A stretch of DNA of 64,000 bases from Bacillota bacterium (lineage in GTDB: Bacteria > Bacillota > Clostridia > Acetivibrionales > DSM-27016): the NCBI GenBank assembly GCA_023390115.1, contig JAEWDM010000023.1, forward strand, positions 62,001 through 126,000, given 5' to 3'. How positions within the stretch are numbered: the stretch's first letter is position 1; each line of letters opens with the position of its first letter. The position numbers and the translations under genes were made by a program. The notes beneath the pieces are model-generated. The model worked only from the letters and a program-made list of their open reading frames with translations, was not told the origin of the DNA and made no database searches. Positions 51,980 through 59,081 of this stretch are shown here, one piece after another.

Positions 51980-51992
51980 AATATAGCTCCCC

Positions 51993-53207
51993 CTAGGTCA
52001 TCTGTAAATCCGGATTGTCAGAGAAATGCTTAAGCATGACCATTGGCTCGGTTTGTGACAGATTCCGAATGACTATGCCGTTTCGGGCAGCATCATGAGT
52101 AACAAAAAACTCATCGTTGGTAAGCTGTCCATATCTTATCAGGCTGGGAGTTTCAATATCCCATACACCAAGCCTGCCCTGTCCCTGCAGAAGTATGAAG
52201 CCATATGCGGCATTATCCTTTATTGTCACTGTTTTCCCGGGCATCACCGTAAGCCTCTTGGCACTTACCTCCTTGCAATTATAGCATATCCATTCCTCAA
52301 AATATCCTTCCTCGAGCATTGCCTCAGCATCTCTCACCGGCTTCGGCAGCATAAATCTGTTTTTATGGAAATCCGGATCTATATTCAGCTCCCAATCTAT
52401 CACATCAATCAGATAGTCAACATTGTTCATCTCCTCTTTTGGCGTATCCTTCCACAAAAGTTCCTCCGGTACGCATTGGCCTCCATACAGAACAGACTGG
52501 TACATGGCATAAACATCGGATGCAAACTGCGGTTCATATGTGCATAATGAACCCGGCGCATGAAGTACTCCCGGCGGCACATCCCACCCGGTATCCAGCG
52601 TAAGCTTGTAGCATCTCGACAGGTCAATCAGCCTGTTATCACCCTTTGGGAACTTCTCCAGGGCCTCTCTTACTTCATCTTTTGAGATTTCAGGATTCAG
52701 CCCGAAAAAGGTAAACGGAAATTCTCCGCCATGATTATTCAGTTGCGATGGGAAAAAGTACATTTCCGGCTTTCCCTTTTGACCCACTTTTGCCGCATGC
52801 TCTTCGCGGTGGTGAATATGGTGTGGCAGCGGTCCCATATTATCAAAGAACTTTGAAAACATTGCCCATCTCTGATACTTATCCCACAGGTCATTGCCTA
52901 TTATCTGGCCCTTAAGATACTCAACGGCCTGCTTCAGCAATATACGTTCCCTGCCCGTGCTGTCGGCGATAATATAGCTCAGCCCCTCATCCTCGGGCGT
53001 TCCCGGGCCATTATCCGCATGAGTCGTAGATGCAAACCACCTTTCGTCTATACCTCCGCGTTCCAATCCTAAAACATAGTAATCCTCCGGATGAAGCTTT
53101 ATACGTTTCCCCGGCCTGCAGAAGGAGCGGGGCACCCATGCCGGAGCCAGCCGCAAAACTCCCTTGCCATCTTCCAAAGCCTTTTCGGCTATCTCTTTGT
53201 ACTGCAT
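51993..53207 (-). CDS. PMI-like cupin protein (class I mannose-6-phosphate isomerase-like)
   Basis: The 404-residue protein resembles class I mannose-6-phosphate isomerases. It has a HHIHHREEH metal site (residues 129-137) and a C-terminal cupin (about 310-400) with VKVMPGKTV-like TVMPGKTVTI and YGFILLQGQGRLGVW. Overall similarity is partial and it lacks some conserved isomerase segments, so it may isomerise or epimerise a different sugar. It is 13 bases from the LacI gene and 64 bases from the hydrolase gene, all one operon. Confidence 0.65.
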   Translation of the reverse strand: MQYKEIAEKALEDGKGVLRLAPAWVPRSFCRPGKRIKLHPEDYYVLGLERGGIDERWFASTTHADNGPGTPEDEGLSYIIADSTGRERILLKQAVEYLKGQIIGNDLWDKYQRWAMFSKFFDNMGPLPHHIHHREEHAAKVGQKGKPEMYFFPSQLNNHGGEFPFTFFGLNPEISKDEVREALEKFPKGDNRLIDLSRCYKLTLDTGWDVPPGVLHAPGSLCTYEPQFASDVYAMYQSVLYGGQCVPEELLWKDTPKEEMNNVDYLIDVIDWELNIDPDFHKNRFMLPKPVRDAEAMLEEGYFEEWICYNCKEVSAKRLTVMPGKTVTIKDNAAYGFILLQGQGRLGVWDIETPSLIRYGQLTNDEFFVTHDAARNGIVIRNLSQTEPMVMLKHFSDNPDLQMT

Positions 53208-53271
53208 ATTGATCCCCCTATATAAGCTGTCAAATTATTTTTGCAGCTACAATACCCTATTGGCTCATAGC

Positions 53272-55311
53272 TCAGTAATTTATTGCTACCATATTAAACA
53301 CTCTGGTCTTGGGAACTCTAACAGCCGCAAATTCACCTTCCACAGCCATTTCAAGCTCCTGCCCCCCGGGAAGCAGCACCGCACCTGTTGGTTTTCTGCC
53401 ATAAGTATTAACTTTTATACGGATATCGTCAATGGGGACCTGAGGATATAGCTCCATTGTATTCACAGCATTTATTATGATGCGGTTCATGTCCTCCTGA
53501 TCAAACACCGTTATCTCCAAAGCACTATGGGCATGGGCTGAGAAACTGAACTGGCCGGGCTCAAGAAATCTGAAAATACTTTCCGCCGCATCCATATGCA
53601 TTGAGGTTTTTATACCCTCAATACACCCGGCAGCCCATACGGCCTTTCCCTTTCCATAATCCTTGCAGGTAAGCGCAGGATAGCCGGTTTGAATACCGGG
53701 AGGATTTGAATGTATTGAAACAAATTTTTTGCCGTCATCCGGGTCAGTATATGGCAAAGTCACAGTAGCCAATACCTCAACCTCACCCGCAGCCTTTACA
53801 ATAGCCTGGCTGCCTCTCAAAGCCATGGGATGCTCCTTTGTAAACATATATAAAATCTCATTTCCTTTATTGCATGGAGCGGCGTAGGTTGCTTTTTCGC
53901 CGGTATCACCTATATACTCAAGCCCCAGCATGTCGCCAAGGTATTTGACTGCCCTTCCCCCGCTTGCATATAGCTTGCCTCCGCAGGACACATATTTTTT
54001 AAATGCGTTCACTTCCTCTTCGTCAAGCATAATCACATTGGGTAAAATTATCATCCTATATGCGTCCAACCGCCCGATATTCTTTTTTGATATTACACCA
54101 TACGGGATATGCCTTTCCTTAAGTATTGCAGAAGCGTTCACCGCAGTTTCCAAATGAGGTGCTTCGCCGGAAATATCGTCACCTACATTTTTTCCATTGT
54201 CCGAAAGGTCCATTTTTGAAGAGAGGCTGTAATATATTGCTACATCCTGTCTCATTTCTCCACCTATATAAGGCTCATATTTTTCTATATTGGCGCAAAT
54301 CCGCCTTAAATTCTCATAAACCGTGGGGTTTAGCGTACCAACCGGATCTATCGCGTCAATAAACATAAAAGCACCCTTGTTGGCCAGCGCGACATACGCC
54401 CTCTCCTCAAGCTCCTCTATAGGCTTATTGGTAGTGTGGTCATCCAGCCCCGTACACCTTGACGTAAGAAACTCAAAATCATCGGCAGTATTGTACATAT
54501 ACTTGCATATAAAGGAGCTGCCCTCACTTCCCCTGTAAAAGTCCCCGCTAGCATAATCTGAGGCGCCGGCAGTTATAGTACCCACTCCAAACCTCCAAAA
54601 ATTGAACATGCTCGCCCAATTATGCGTAGCGGTGGCATCCGGCTTATACTTTTTGACACAATTGGTAGCCATTTTTCCAAACTCGGCCAGCCATCTCTCC
54701 CTGGCATGCTGAAACTCATTCCATTCAGGGTCGTTCCAGTCGATTACAACGGGCATCTCGCATCCAAACTCTTTAAAATACCTTTCCTTGCAGCTATCAC
54801 AATAGCATACCTCAGGCCAAAACAGCATATCGAAAAACACACTCTCAAAATCATACCGCCCGCAAAAATCCTCTATCTGCTTGCAGGTATAATCACGATA
54901 GCCCTGGCTGTTAGGACAGCACCATCCATAGCGCTTTCCATGCCAGTTTCCTTCTCTGCTGGGTTTACCGTTAATATCCCTTATCCTCCACTCGGGATAT
55001 GTCTCATATGCCCAATTATCATAAATGAGAGAATAATAAAGTATAACATCCATATCCTTAGCGTGAGCAAGGCGAAATGTTTCATCCACTATATCGCGGT
55101 TTTTGAGATTCCTGTGCATTTGTCCCGCCCTGGTGGGCCAATAGCAAAGGCCGACATGGGACTGCGCATAGATCATAACGCCTTTGACCCCGGCCTTCTC
55201 CATTGCGTCAATATATTCCGAGGGCTCAAACCTGGACATAAACTCCTCGTCCCAGTCTTCTATATGCATATCTACCAGACAGCGTCTATACTCTTTTTTT
55301 AGCCATTTCAT
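53272..55311 (-). CDS. Intracellular glycoside hydrolase-like protein (GHL6 / GH151-like)
   Basis: The 679-residue protein has no signal peptide. An N-terminal TIM barrel (about 1-380) has GVMIYAQSHVGLCYWPT, SVFFDMLFWPEVCYCDSC (D161 is the likely nucleophile; C169, C171 and C174 form a cysteine cluster typical of this group) and a later GLDDHTTNK. A Rossmann-like beta-galactosidase trimerisation domain follows (about 360-600) with ASAILKERHIPYGVI. The plan fits GHL6/GH151-related alpha-fucosidase-type enzymes. It would act on the imported oligosaccharide inside the cell. LacI-type operators sit upstream. Confidence 0.7.
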   Translation of the reverse strand: MKWLKKEYRRCLVDMHIEDWDEEFMSRFEPSEYIDAMEKAGVKGVMIYAQSHVGLCYWPTRAGQMHRNLKNRDIVDETFRLAHAKDMDVILYYSLIYDNWAYETYPEWRIRDINGKPSREGNWHGKRYGWCCPNSQGYRDYTCKQIEDFCGRYDFESVFFDMLFWPEVCYCDSCKERYFKEFGCEMPVVIDWNDPEWNEFQHARERWLAEFGKMATNCVKKYKPDATATHNWASMFNFWRFGVGTITAGASDYASGDFYRGSEGSSFICKYMYNTADDFEFLTSRCTGLDDHTTNKPIEELEERAYVALANKGAFMFIDAIDPVGTLNPTVYENLRRICANIEKYEPYIGGEMRQDVAIYYSLSSKMDLSDNGKNVGDDISGEAPHLETAVNASAILKERHIPYGVISKKNIGRLDAYRMIILPNVIMLDEEEVNAFKKYVSCGGKLYASGGRAVKYLGDMLGLEYIGDTGEKATYAAPCNKGNEILYMFTKEHPMALRGSQAIVKAAGEVEVLATVTLPYTDPDDGKKFVSIHSNPPGIQTGYPALTCKDYGKGKAVWAAGCIEGIKTSMHMDAAESIFRFLEPGQFSFSAHAHSALEITVFDQEDMNRIIINAVNTMELYPQVPIDDIRIKVNTYGRKPTGAVLLPGGQELEMAVEGEFAAVRVPKTRVFNMVAINY

Positions 55312-55438
55312 TTTTTGTGTTCCTTTCTGACATGTATAATAGGTTTAATTAAGCGTAAACCCGGACAATTGGAAATATCCTTACCCTTAGCATGGGCCAG
55401 GCATCCTTCCACATGATATTTTAAGATAGTAAAACCCT

Positions 55439-55452
55439 GCGAAACGTTTCGC
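55439..55452. promoter_or_regulatory. LacI-type operator (site 1)
   Basis: Perfect palindrome GCGAAACGTTTCGC, central CG, the classic LacI/PurR form. It lies 128 bases before the hydrolase gene start. Likely bound by the LacI-family protein of the cluster. Confidence 0.75.
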
Positions 55453-55636
55453 TAGCTATTAAATTTTTATGCTGCTCAGCTATATCTTACTGGTTTAGTA
55501 TTATGATATCACCTCCATATTTATCTGGAAATGCCTTCATTATGAACAAAAATTTTGGATAAAAAAGTAGAATTATTCTGTACTCTTAGTTGATTTATAA
55601 CAAATTATTGACTGGCAATGCTTATCGTTTTAGTTC

Positions 55637-55681
55637 CCAGTGCCCTAAGCGTTAGATATCAATTCTGTTGTAGGGCATTAG
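55637..55681 (+). repeat. 45-nt stem-loop repeat, copy 2
   Basis: Runs from CCAGTGCCCTAAGC to TGTAGGGCATTAG with AATTCTG in the loop. It is 31/45 identical to copy 3. It lies in the upstream region of the hydrolase gene, in the same orientation as copy 3, between LacI sites 1 and 2. Confidence 0.8.
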
Positions 55682-55743
55682 CCGACTTAGCAGCATAAAT
55701 TAACTGCACAACCCCAAAAAATATAAATCCCTCAAGGTTATTT

Positions 55744-55757
55744 GCGAAACGTTTTGC
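55744..55757. promoter_or_regulatory. LacI-type operator (site 2)
   Basis: GCGAAACGTTTTGC, one base short of a perfect palindrome. It differs from site 1 at one position. It lies about 305 bases from site 1, which would permit looping by a tetrameric repressor. Confidence 0.7.
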
Positions 55758-55829
55758 TGTGTCCAATATCAGGTTATCACATTCCACTGATATTGTCAAC
55801 TATTATTACAGCTAAATTAATCCGTCGTG

Positions 55830-55874
55830 CCGGTGCCCTGTCTGCCAGATACGAATTCTGTTACAGGGCACCGG
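55830..55874 (+). repeat. 45-nt stem-loop repeat, copy 3
   Basis: Terminal arms GTGCCGGTGCCCTGT (55827-55841) and its exact inverted copy (55863-55877) make 15 pairs, closing a loop of 21 bases that includes GAATTCTG. It begins 7 bases after the DUF4432 gene stop. There is no T run on either side, so it is not a standard terminator. Confidence 0.85.
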
Positions 55875-55883
55875 CACAACAAG

Positions 55884-56924
55884 CTAAAGCTTCTCAATCA
55901 CACCTATTTCAATGTCAAAGCTTTTTATATCTCCAGGCTCTAAAAACTCCAGCTCCCCTCTTTCTCTTGCCCTGCTTCTGCCCTCGGGGTACCATGTCGC
56001 CGGCTCTAAGCCGACAGCATAATCCCCTTCCCCCATTTGCTTCCATTCCGTCATATATGGAAGCTGCTTTTTATTAAACCTAAGGTATATGCCAAATCCC
56101 GATTCACCTATACTCTTATTGAAAAGTGTGGCCATGACCGTTCCATCCTCATTGGGAATTAAATCATGATAAAATACCTGCTCGCTATATCCATGAGTAG
56201 GCATTTCAAACTCTCTGCAAATGTCAAGCCCTTTTTCAGCTTCTGCGTCTCTTGCCTTTACGCCAGTCTCCTTCAAAATCAACTCAGTGTCTTTGCCAAG
56301 CAGGGGATGGCCAAAATTACAGTGGTATAAAAGCATAAAGGGCTGCCTGTCATAGCCGCAGTTTTCAACACAGTCATGAATAAACAGCCTGTTTTCGCCC
56401 ATCCTCGATTCAATCTCCCTTGTCAAAACCATGTTTTCTCCAAAAACGGTGCTTTCTCTCACTTTTCCGCGAACCTTCATTACAAAATCGTCTCCCTGCC
56501 ATTCATTTGAAACACAGACATCCTCGGCCGGAATATTTGAAATTCTTCCGTGAAGGCCCAGGTTCACGCCTTGATCCTCACAGGCCGCACCCATATAAGT
56601 TAATCCGCAGGTGGTCAGCAGTCCCGCAAAAAAGCCCCTGAGAAAATCGTTTCCGGATGGCTCAAAATATGCAGGAGAGACAACTCCAGTTTTTGATACA
56701 TAGCTTATAGCCATACCCTTGTAATCAGCCCACGCTATGTCCAGTCCCCTGTCGGTAAGCACCGTAAAACTGAGGCCCCCTCCTGTCTTTATGTCAACAG
56801 CTCCGACTCCCTTAGCTCTTCCCGATTCAAGCGTGCAGGAGCGTGCTCCCGCTATTTGAGAAACATCCCCTATACACTTCATAAGCTCCTGCCTTGAATA
56901 TTCTCTGCCATAAATAAATGCCAT
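55884..56924 (-). CDS. DUF4432 family protein (aldose 1-epimerase-like)
   Basis: The 346-residue protein matches the DUF4432 group, beta-sandwich relatives of aldose 1-epimerase (galactose mutarotase). Seen are LTDRGLDIAWADYKG, YFEPSGNDFLRGFFAGLLTTCGLTYMG with LGLHGRISNIPAE, FMLLYHCNFGHPLL and GLEPATWYPEGRSRARERGELEFLEPGD. It probably acts on the anomeric centre or isomerises a sugar released in the cluster. A LacI-type operator lies 55 bases upstream. It is the first gene of locus A on the minus strand, 570 bases before the hydrolase gene. Confidence 0.78.
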   Translation of the reverse strand: MAFIYGREYSRQELMKCIGDVSQIAGARSCTLESGRAKGVGAVDIKTGGGLSFTVLTDRGLDIAWADYKGMAISYVSKTGVVSPAYFEPSGNDFLRGFFAGLLTTCGLTYMGAACEDQGVNLGLHGRISNIPAEDVCVSNEWQGDDFVMKVRGKVRESTVFGENMVLTREIESRMGENRLFIHDCVENCGYDRQPFMLLYHCNFGHPLLGKDTELILKETGVKARDAEAEKGLDICREFEMPTHGYSEQVFYHDLIPNEDGTVMATLFNKSIGESGFGIYLRFNKKQLPYMTEWKQMGEGDYAVGLEPATWYPEGRSRARERGELEFLEPGDIKSFDIEIGVIEKL

Positions 56925-56978
56925 TACTGCACCATTCCTTTCATAAGTAAAAGTTTAGCTGAAACCGTAATCAGTATA

Positions 56979-56990
56979 ACAAACGTTTGT
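56979..56990. promoter_or_regulatory. LacI-type operator before the DUF4432 gene (site 3)
   Basis: Perfect palindrome ACAAACGTTTGT, with the AAACGTTT core of sites 1 and 2. It lies 55 bases before the start codon, a plausible promoter-overlapping site. The flanks differ from sites 1 and 2, so binding by the same repressor is uncertain. Confidence 0.55.
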
Positions 56991-57026
56991 ACAAAAATTA
57001 TAATTTGGCTGTATGTTTAAAATATC

Positions 57027-57155
57027 TCACCCGCTAAGGCTCCATGAGCTATTTGAATTTAAGTCTGACGAGCGTCTGACCTCCAAGTGTATATCAAGCG
57101 TTTCACGCCCGGGAGTCAAACGGGAATTCCGCATGCTTTTAATAAGCAGCTCTAC
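57027..57155 (-). pseudogene. Degraded C-terminal remnant of a LacI-family gene
   Basis: Translation of one minus frame gives VELLIKSMRNSRLTPGRE and LEVRRSSDLNSNSSWSLSG, parallel to the C-terminus of the LacI regulator at 50.9 kb (SLIQSMRNPGLTPEHH and IRCSSDLNSNSSWNLNGW). A 28-base stretch (57046-57073) is 27/28 identical to 50949-50976. Only this tail remains. It begins in the last bases of the small hypothetical gene, whose FFSLGDKE ending resembles the FSxxxMG segment that precedes this tail in LacI proteins. Confidence 0.85.
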
Positions 57156-57415
57156 TCCTTGTCACCCAGGCTGAAAAATTTTTTCTTTTCCTTAATCTTG
57201 TCCTTATTTTCCCTATAAAACTCTACAAGCTGTTCCATGCCTTCAACCGTCAGGCTGAAGGAGCCGGCCTCCTGTCCGTTTTCCTTTATACAGAACCCCA
57301 GCGAGTGCACATAACCCTCTGTGTTGGGATCCGCCGGAAGGTTAACCTCAACCGTTTTAACAGGCTCTACCACCTCTTTGTTTTCAAATGTTAATTGTAG
57401 TATCAGCTTAGCCAT
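57152..57415 (-). CDS. Hypothetical small protein
   Basis: The 87-residue protein starts MAKLILQLTFENKEVVEPVK and has FSLTVEGMEQLVEFYRENK, acidic and charged, with no signal or membrane segment. I do not recognise a family. GGAGA is well placed before the ATG. Its last codons, KKFFSLGDKE, run into the LacI remnant, and may have been modified by that rearrangement. It lies between cheR and the DUF4432 gene. Confidence 0.55.
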   Translation of the reverse strand: MAKLILQLTFENKEVVEPVKTVEVNLPADPNTEGYVHSLGFCIKENGQEAGSFSLTVEGMEQLVEFYRENKDKIKEKKKFFSLGDKE

Positions 57416-57466
57416 TTAAAAATCTCCTTTCTTACAAAGTTTCCTGCTATATGCATAACACCTTTA

Positions 57467-58246
57467 CTATAAATTTGCCTCCTTAATATAAAAGAAGGTT
57501 CTTATAGGCTTTAAGCAATATTTGTTTGACAATATAATCTGCTCTGTGCTTCCTACAAAAAGCACGCCGTTATCCTTTAACGCTCCGTTAAACTTATGAT
57601 AAATATCCGCCTTTGCCTCCTCCGTGAAATATATAAGCACATTCCTGCACACTATTAAATCGCAGCCTTGAGGATACTCATCCTTCAAAAGGTTATGCTG
57701 CTTAAATTGCACACAGTTTTTAACCTCATCCTTTATTTTAAACATATCTCCGTTTTTTACAAAATACTTCGTCAAATACTCCTTGGGGAGATTTTCAACA
57801 CTCTTCTGTGTATATACTCCATTTACGGCCTTTTCTATGGCACCCTTGTCTATATCGGTAGCCAGTATCCTTATATCCTTAAGAGGCATGAATTTATTTA
57901 ATACCATTACAAGAGTGTACGGCTCGTCTCCTGTAGAACATGCTGAACTCCATATTTTTATGTTTTTGGTATTGTTAATAATCGCCGGAAGGATATCTTT
58001 CTCAAGAACGGACCATTGCTCGGGATTTCTGTAAAATTCCGAAACATTTATCGTAAGATAGTTGATGAACTCATTATATAAAGCCTTATTCGCTTTAAGC
58101 GCACCTATGTATACCTCATAGCCGGAAAACCCATTTTTGCTTATCAGTGAGTCGATTCTCCTTTTCATCTGCTTTTCCTTATAGAAGGTCAGATTTATCC
58201 CTGTCATGCGGTATACATTGTCTTTAAAACCCTCATAATCCATCAT
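57467..58246 (-). CDS. cheR: Chemotaxis protein methyltransferase CheR
   Basis: The 259-residue protein has the CheR N-terminal helical domain (MDYEGFKDNVYRMTGINLTFYKEKQMKRRI at about 1-31) and the SAM domain with INVSEFYRNPEQW, IWSSACSTGDEPYTLVMVL and VCRNVLIYF. It methylates glutamate residues of chemoreceptors. No other che gene is adjacent in this window, so it may be an orphan of a chemosensory pathway or a c-di-GMP/TFP-linked system. Downstream lies the hypothetical gene, 51 bases away. Confidence 0.92.
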   Translation of the reverse strand: MMDYEGFKDNVYRMTGINLTFYKEKQMKRRIDSLISKNGFSGYEVYIGALKANKALYNEFINYLTINVSEFYRNPEQWSVLEKDILPAIINNTKNIKIWSSACSTGDEPYTLVMVLNKFMPLKDIRILATDIDKGAIEKAVNGVYTQKSVENLPKEYLTKYFVKNGDMFKIKDEVKNCVQFKQHNLLKDEYPQGCDLIVCRNVLIYFTEEAKADIYHKFNGALKDNGVLFVGSTEQIILSNKYCLKPIRTFFYIKEANL

Positions 58247-58384
58247 TATGCAATAATGCCCCTATCGTTTAAATTGTCTTCTTAATTCAAATCAACCGCG
58301 CATATAAATATATTATATTTTACCATACGCACAGTTAAGTGTAAAATATAATATATATGTGCCTGGAAAATAATATCCCGATAT

Positions 58385-58411
58385 TTAAAAAAGCGTGTAT
58401 AACACGCTTTC
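58385..58411 (-). terminator. Terminator of speD
   Basis: AAAGCGTGT (58390-58398) and ACACGCTTT (58402-58410) pair over 9 bases with a 3-base loop and a T-rich tail on the minus strand. It lies 30 bases past the speD stop. Confidence 0.82.
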
Positions 58412-58439
58412 AAAATAAATTCCGTCAATCTATATCAAA

Positions 58440-58814
58440 TTACAAATTTGCAACTTTTACAGGCTCTTCGAATATTCCTCGTTTCACCTCGGTTGCAGTC
58501 ATATGCCCGGCGCCAAGCTTTTCTGTCAAATAATTACACGCATCCCACGGATTAACCTTTTCACCGCATGTGAAAACATCTACTGCAGCATATCCCAGCT
58601 CCGGCCATGTGTGAATTGTTAAGTGAGATTCAGAAATTACTACTACGCCACTGACTCCTTGCGGGCTGAATTTATGAAATGCCACCTCTCTTACCTCGGC
58701 ACCTGCTTCAAGAGCCGATTCTACCATAACCCTTTCAATTAAAATGCGGTTATTAAGTATGTCGGAGTTACATCCGTAAATTTCTGCCAAAATATGACGG
58801 CCCAAAGTATTCAT
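58440..58814 (-). CDS. speD: S-adenosylmethionine decarboxylase proenzyme
   Basis: The 124-residue protein is the small prokaryotic SpeD that self-cleaves at the Glu-Ser bond of SESHLTIHTWPE (E62-S63) to make a pyruvoyl cofactor. H68 and C83 in FTCGEKVNPW are the other active-site residues. It supplies decarboxylated SAM to SpeE. Found 28 kb from aguA-aguB-speE; it completes the pathway in this window except for arginine decarboxylase. GGGGG precedes the ATG, and a hairpin terminator follows. Confidence 0.95.
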   Translation of the reverse strand: MNTLGRHILAEIYGCNSDILNNRILIERVMVESALEAGAEVREVAFHKFSPQGVSGVVVISESHLTIHTWPELGYAAVDVFTCGEKVNPWDACNYLTEKLGAGHMTATEVKRGIFEEPVKVANL

Positions 58815-59081
58815 TTTTCATTTCCCCCTTAATTTTTTGTAAATATCAGCAACCTTTCTTTTTTTTTGAAATCTAAAATTTCAACAGATTTTATTTTAGC
58901 AGATTTGCGCAAAAAGTCAATAGCTTTTATTAAATATTCTAATATTCTTTGATCAGGTGAATTTATTATACTATTCCTCCGGTTTTCTCTGTTTTCTATA
59001 TCAACTTATATGGTTTTCTCCATCTGCATACACTCTGTCAGTAAATTATTTAAACACCTCGGACAGCAACATTCAGGGAAA

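Noticed and set aside
55439..55757. Catabolite-repression (cre) sites
   Set aside because: The sites have the AAACGTTT core of LacI proteins in general, but lack the TGNAANCGNWWNCA arrangement expected for CcpA; a LacI gene is in the same cluster.
55863..55877. Terminator reading of the GTGCCGGTGCCCTGT hairpin
   Set aside because: No T run on either strand and the loop is long and conserved among copies, so it fits a repeat element better than a terminator.
58866..58884. TTGAAAT/ATTTCAA inverted repeat upstream of speD
   Set aside because: Seven AT-rich pairs in a very AT-rich gap; expected by chance, and no other operator evidence.
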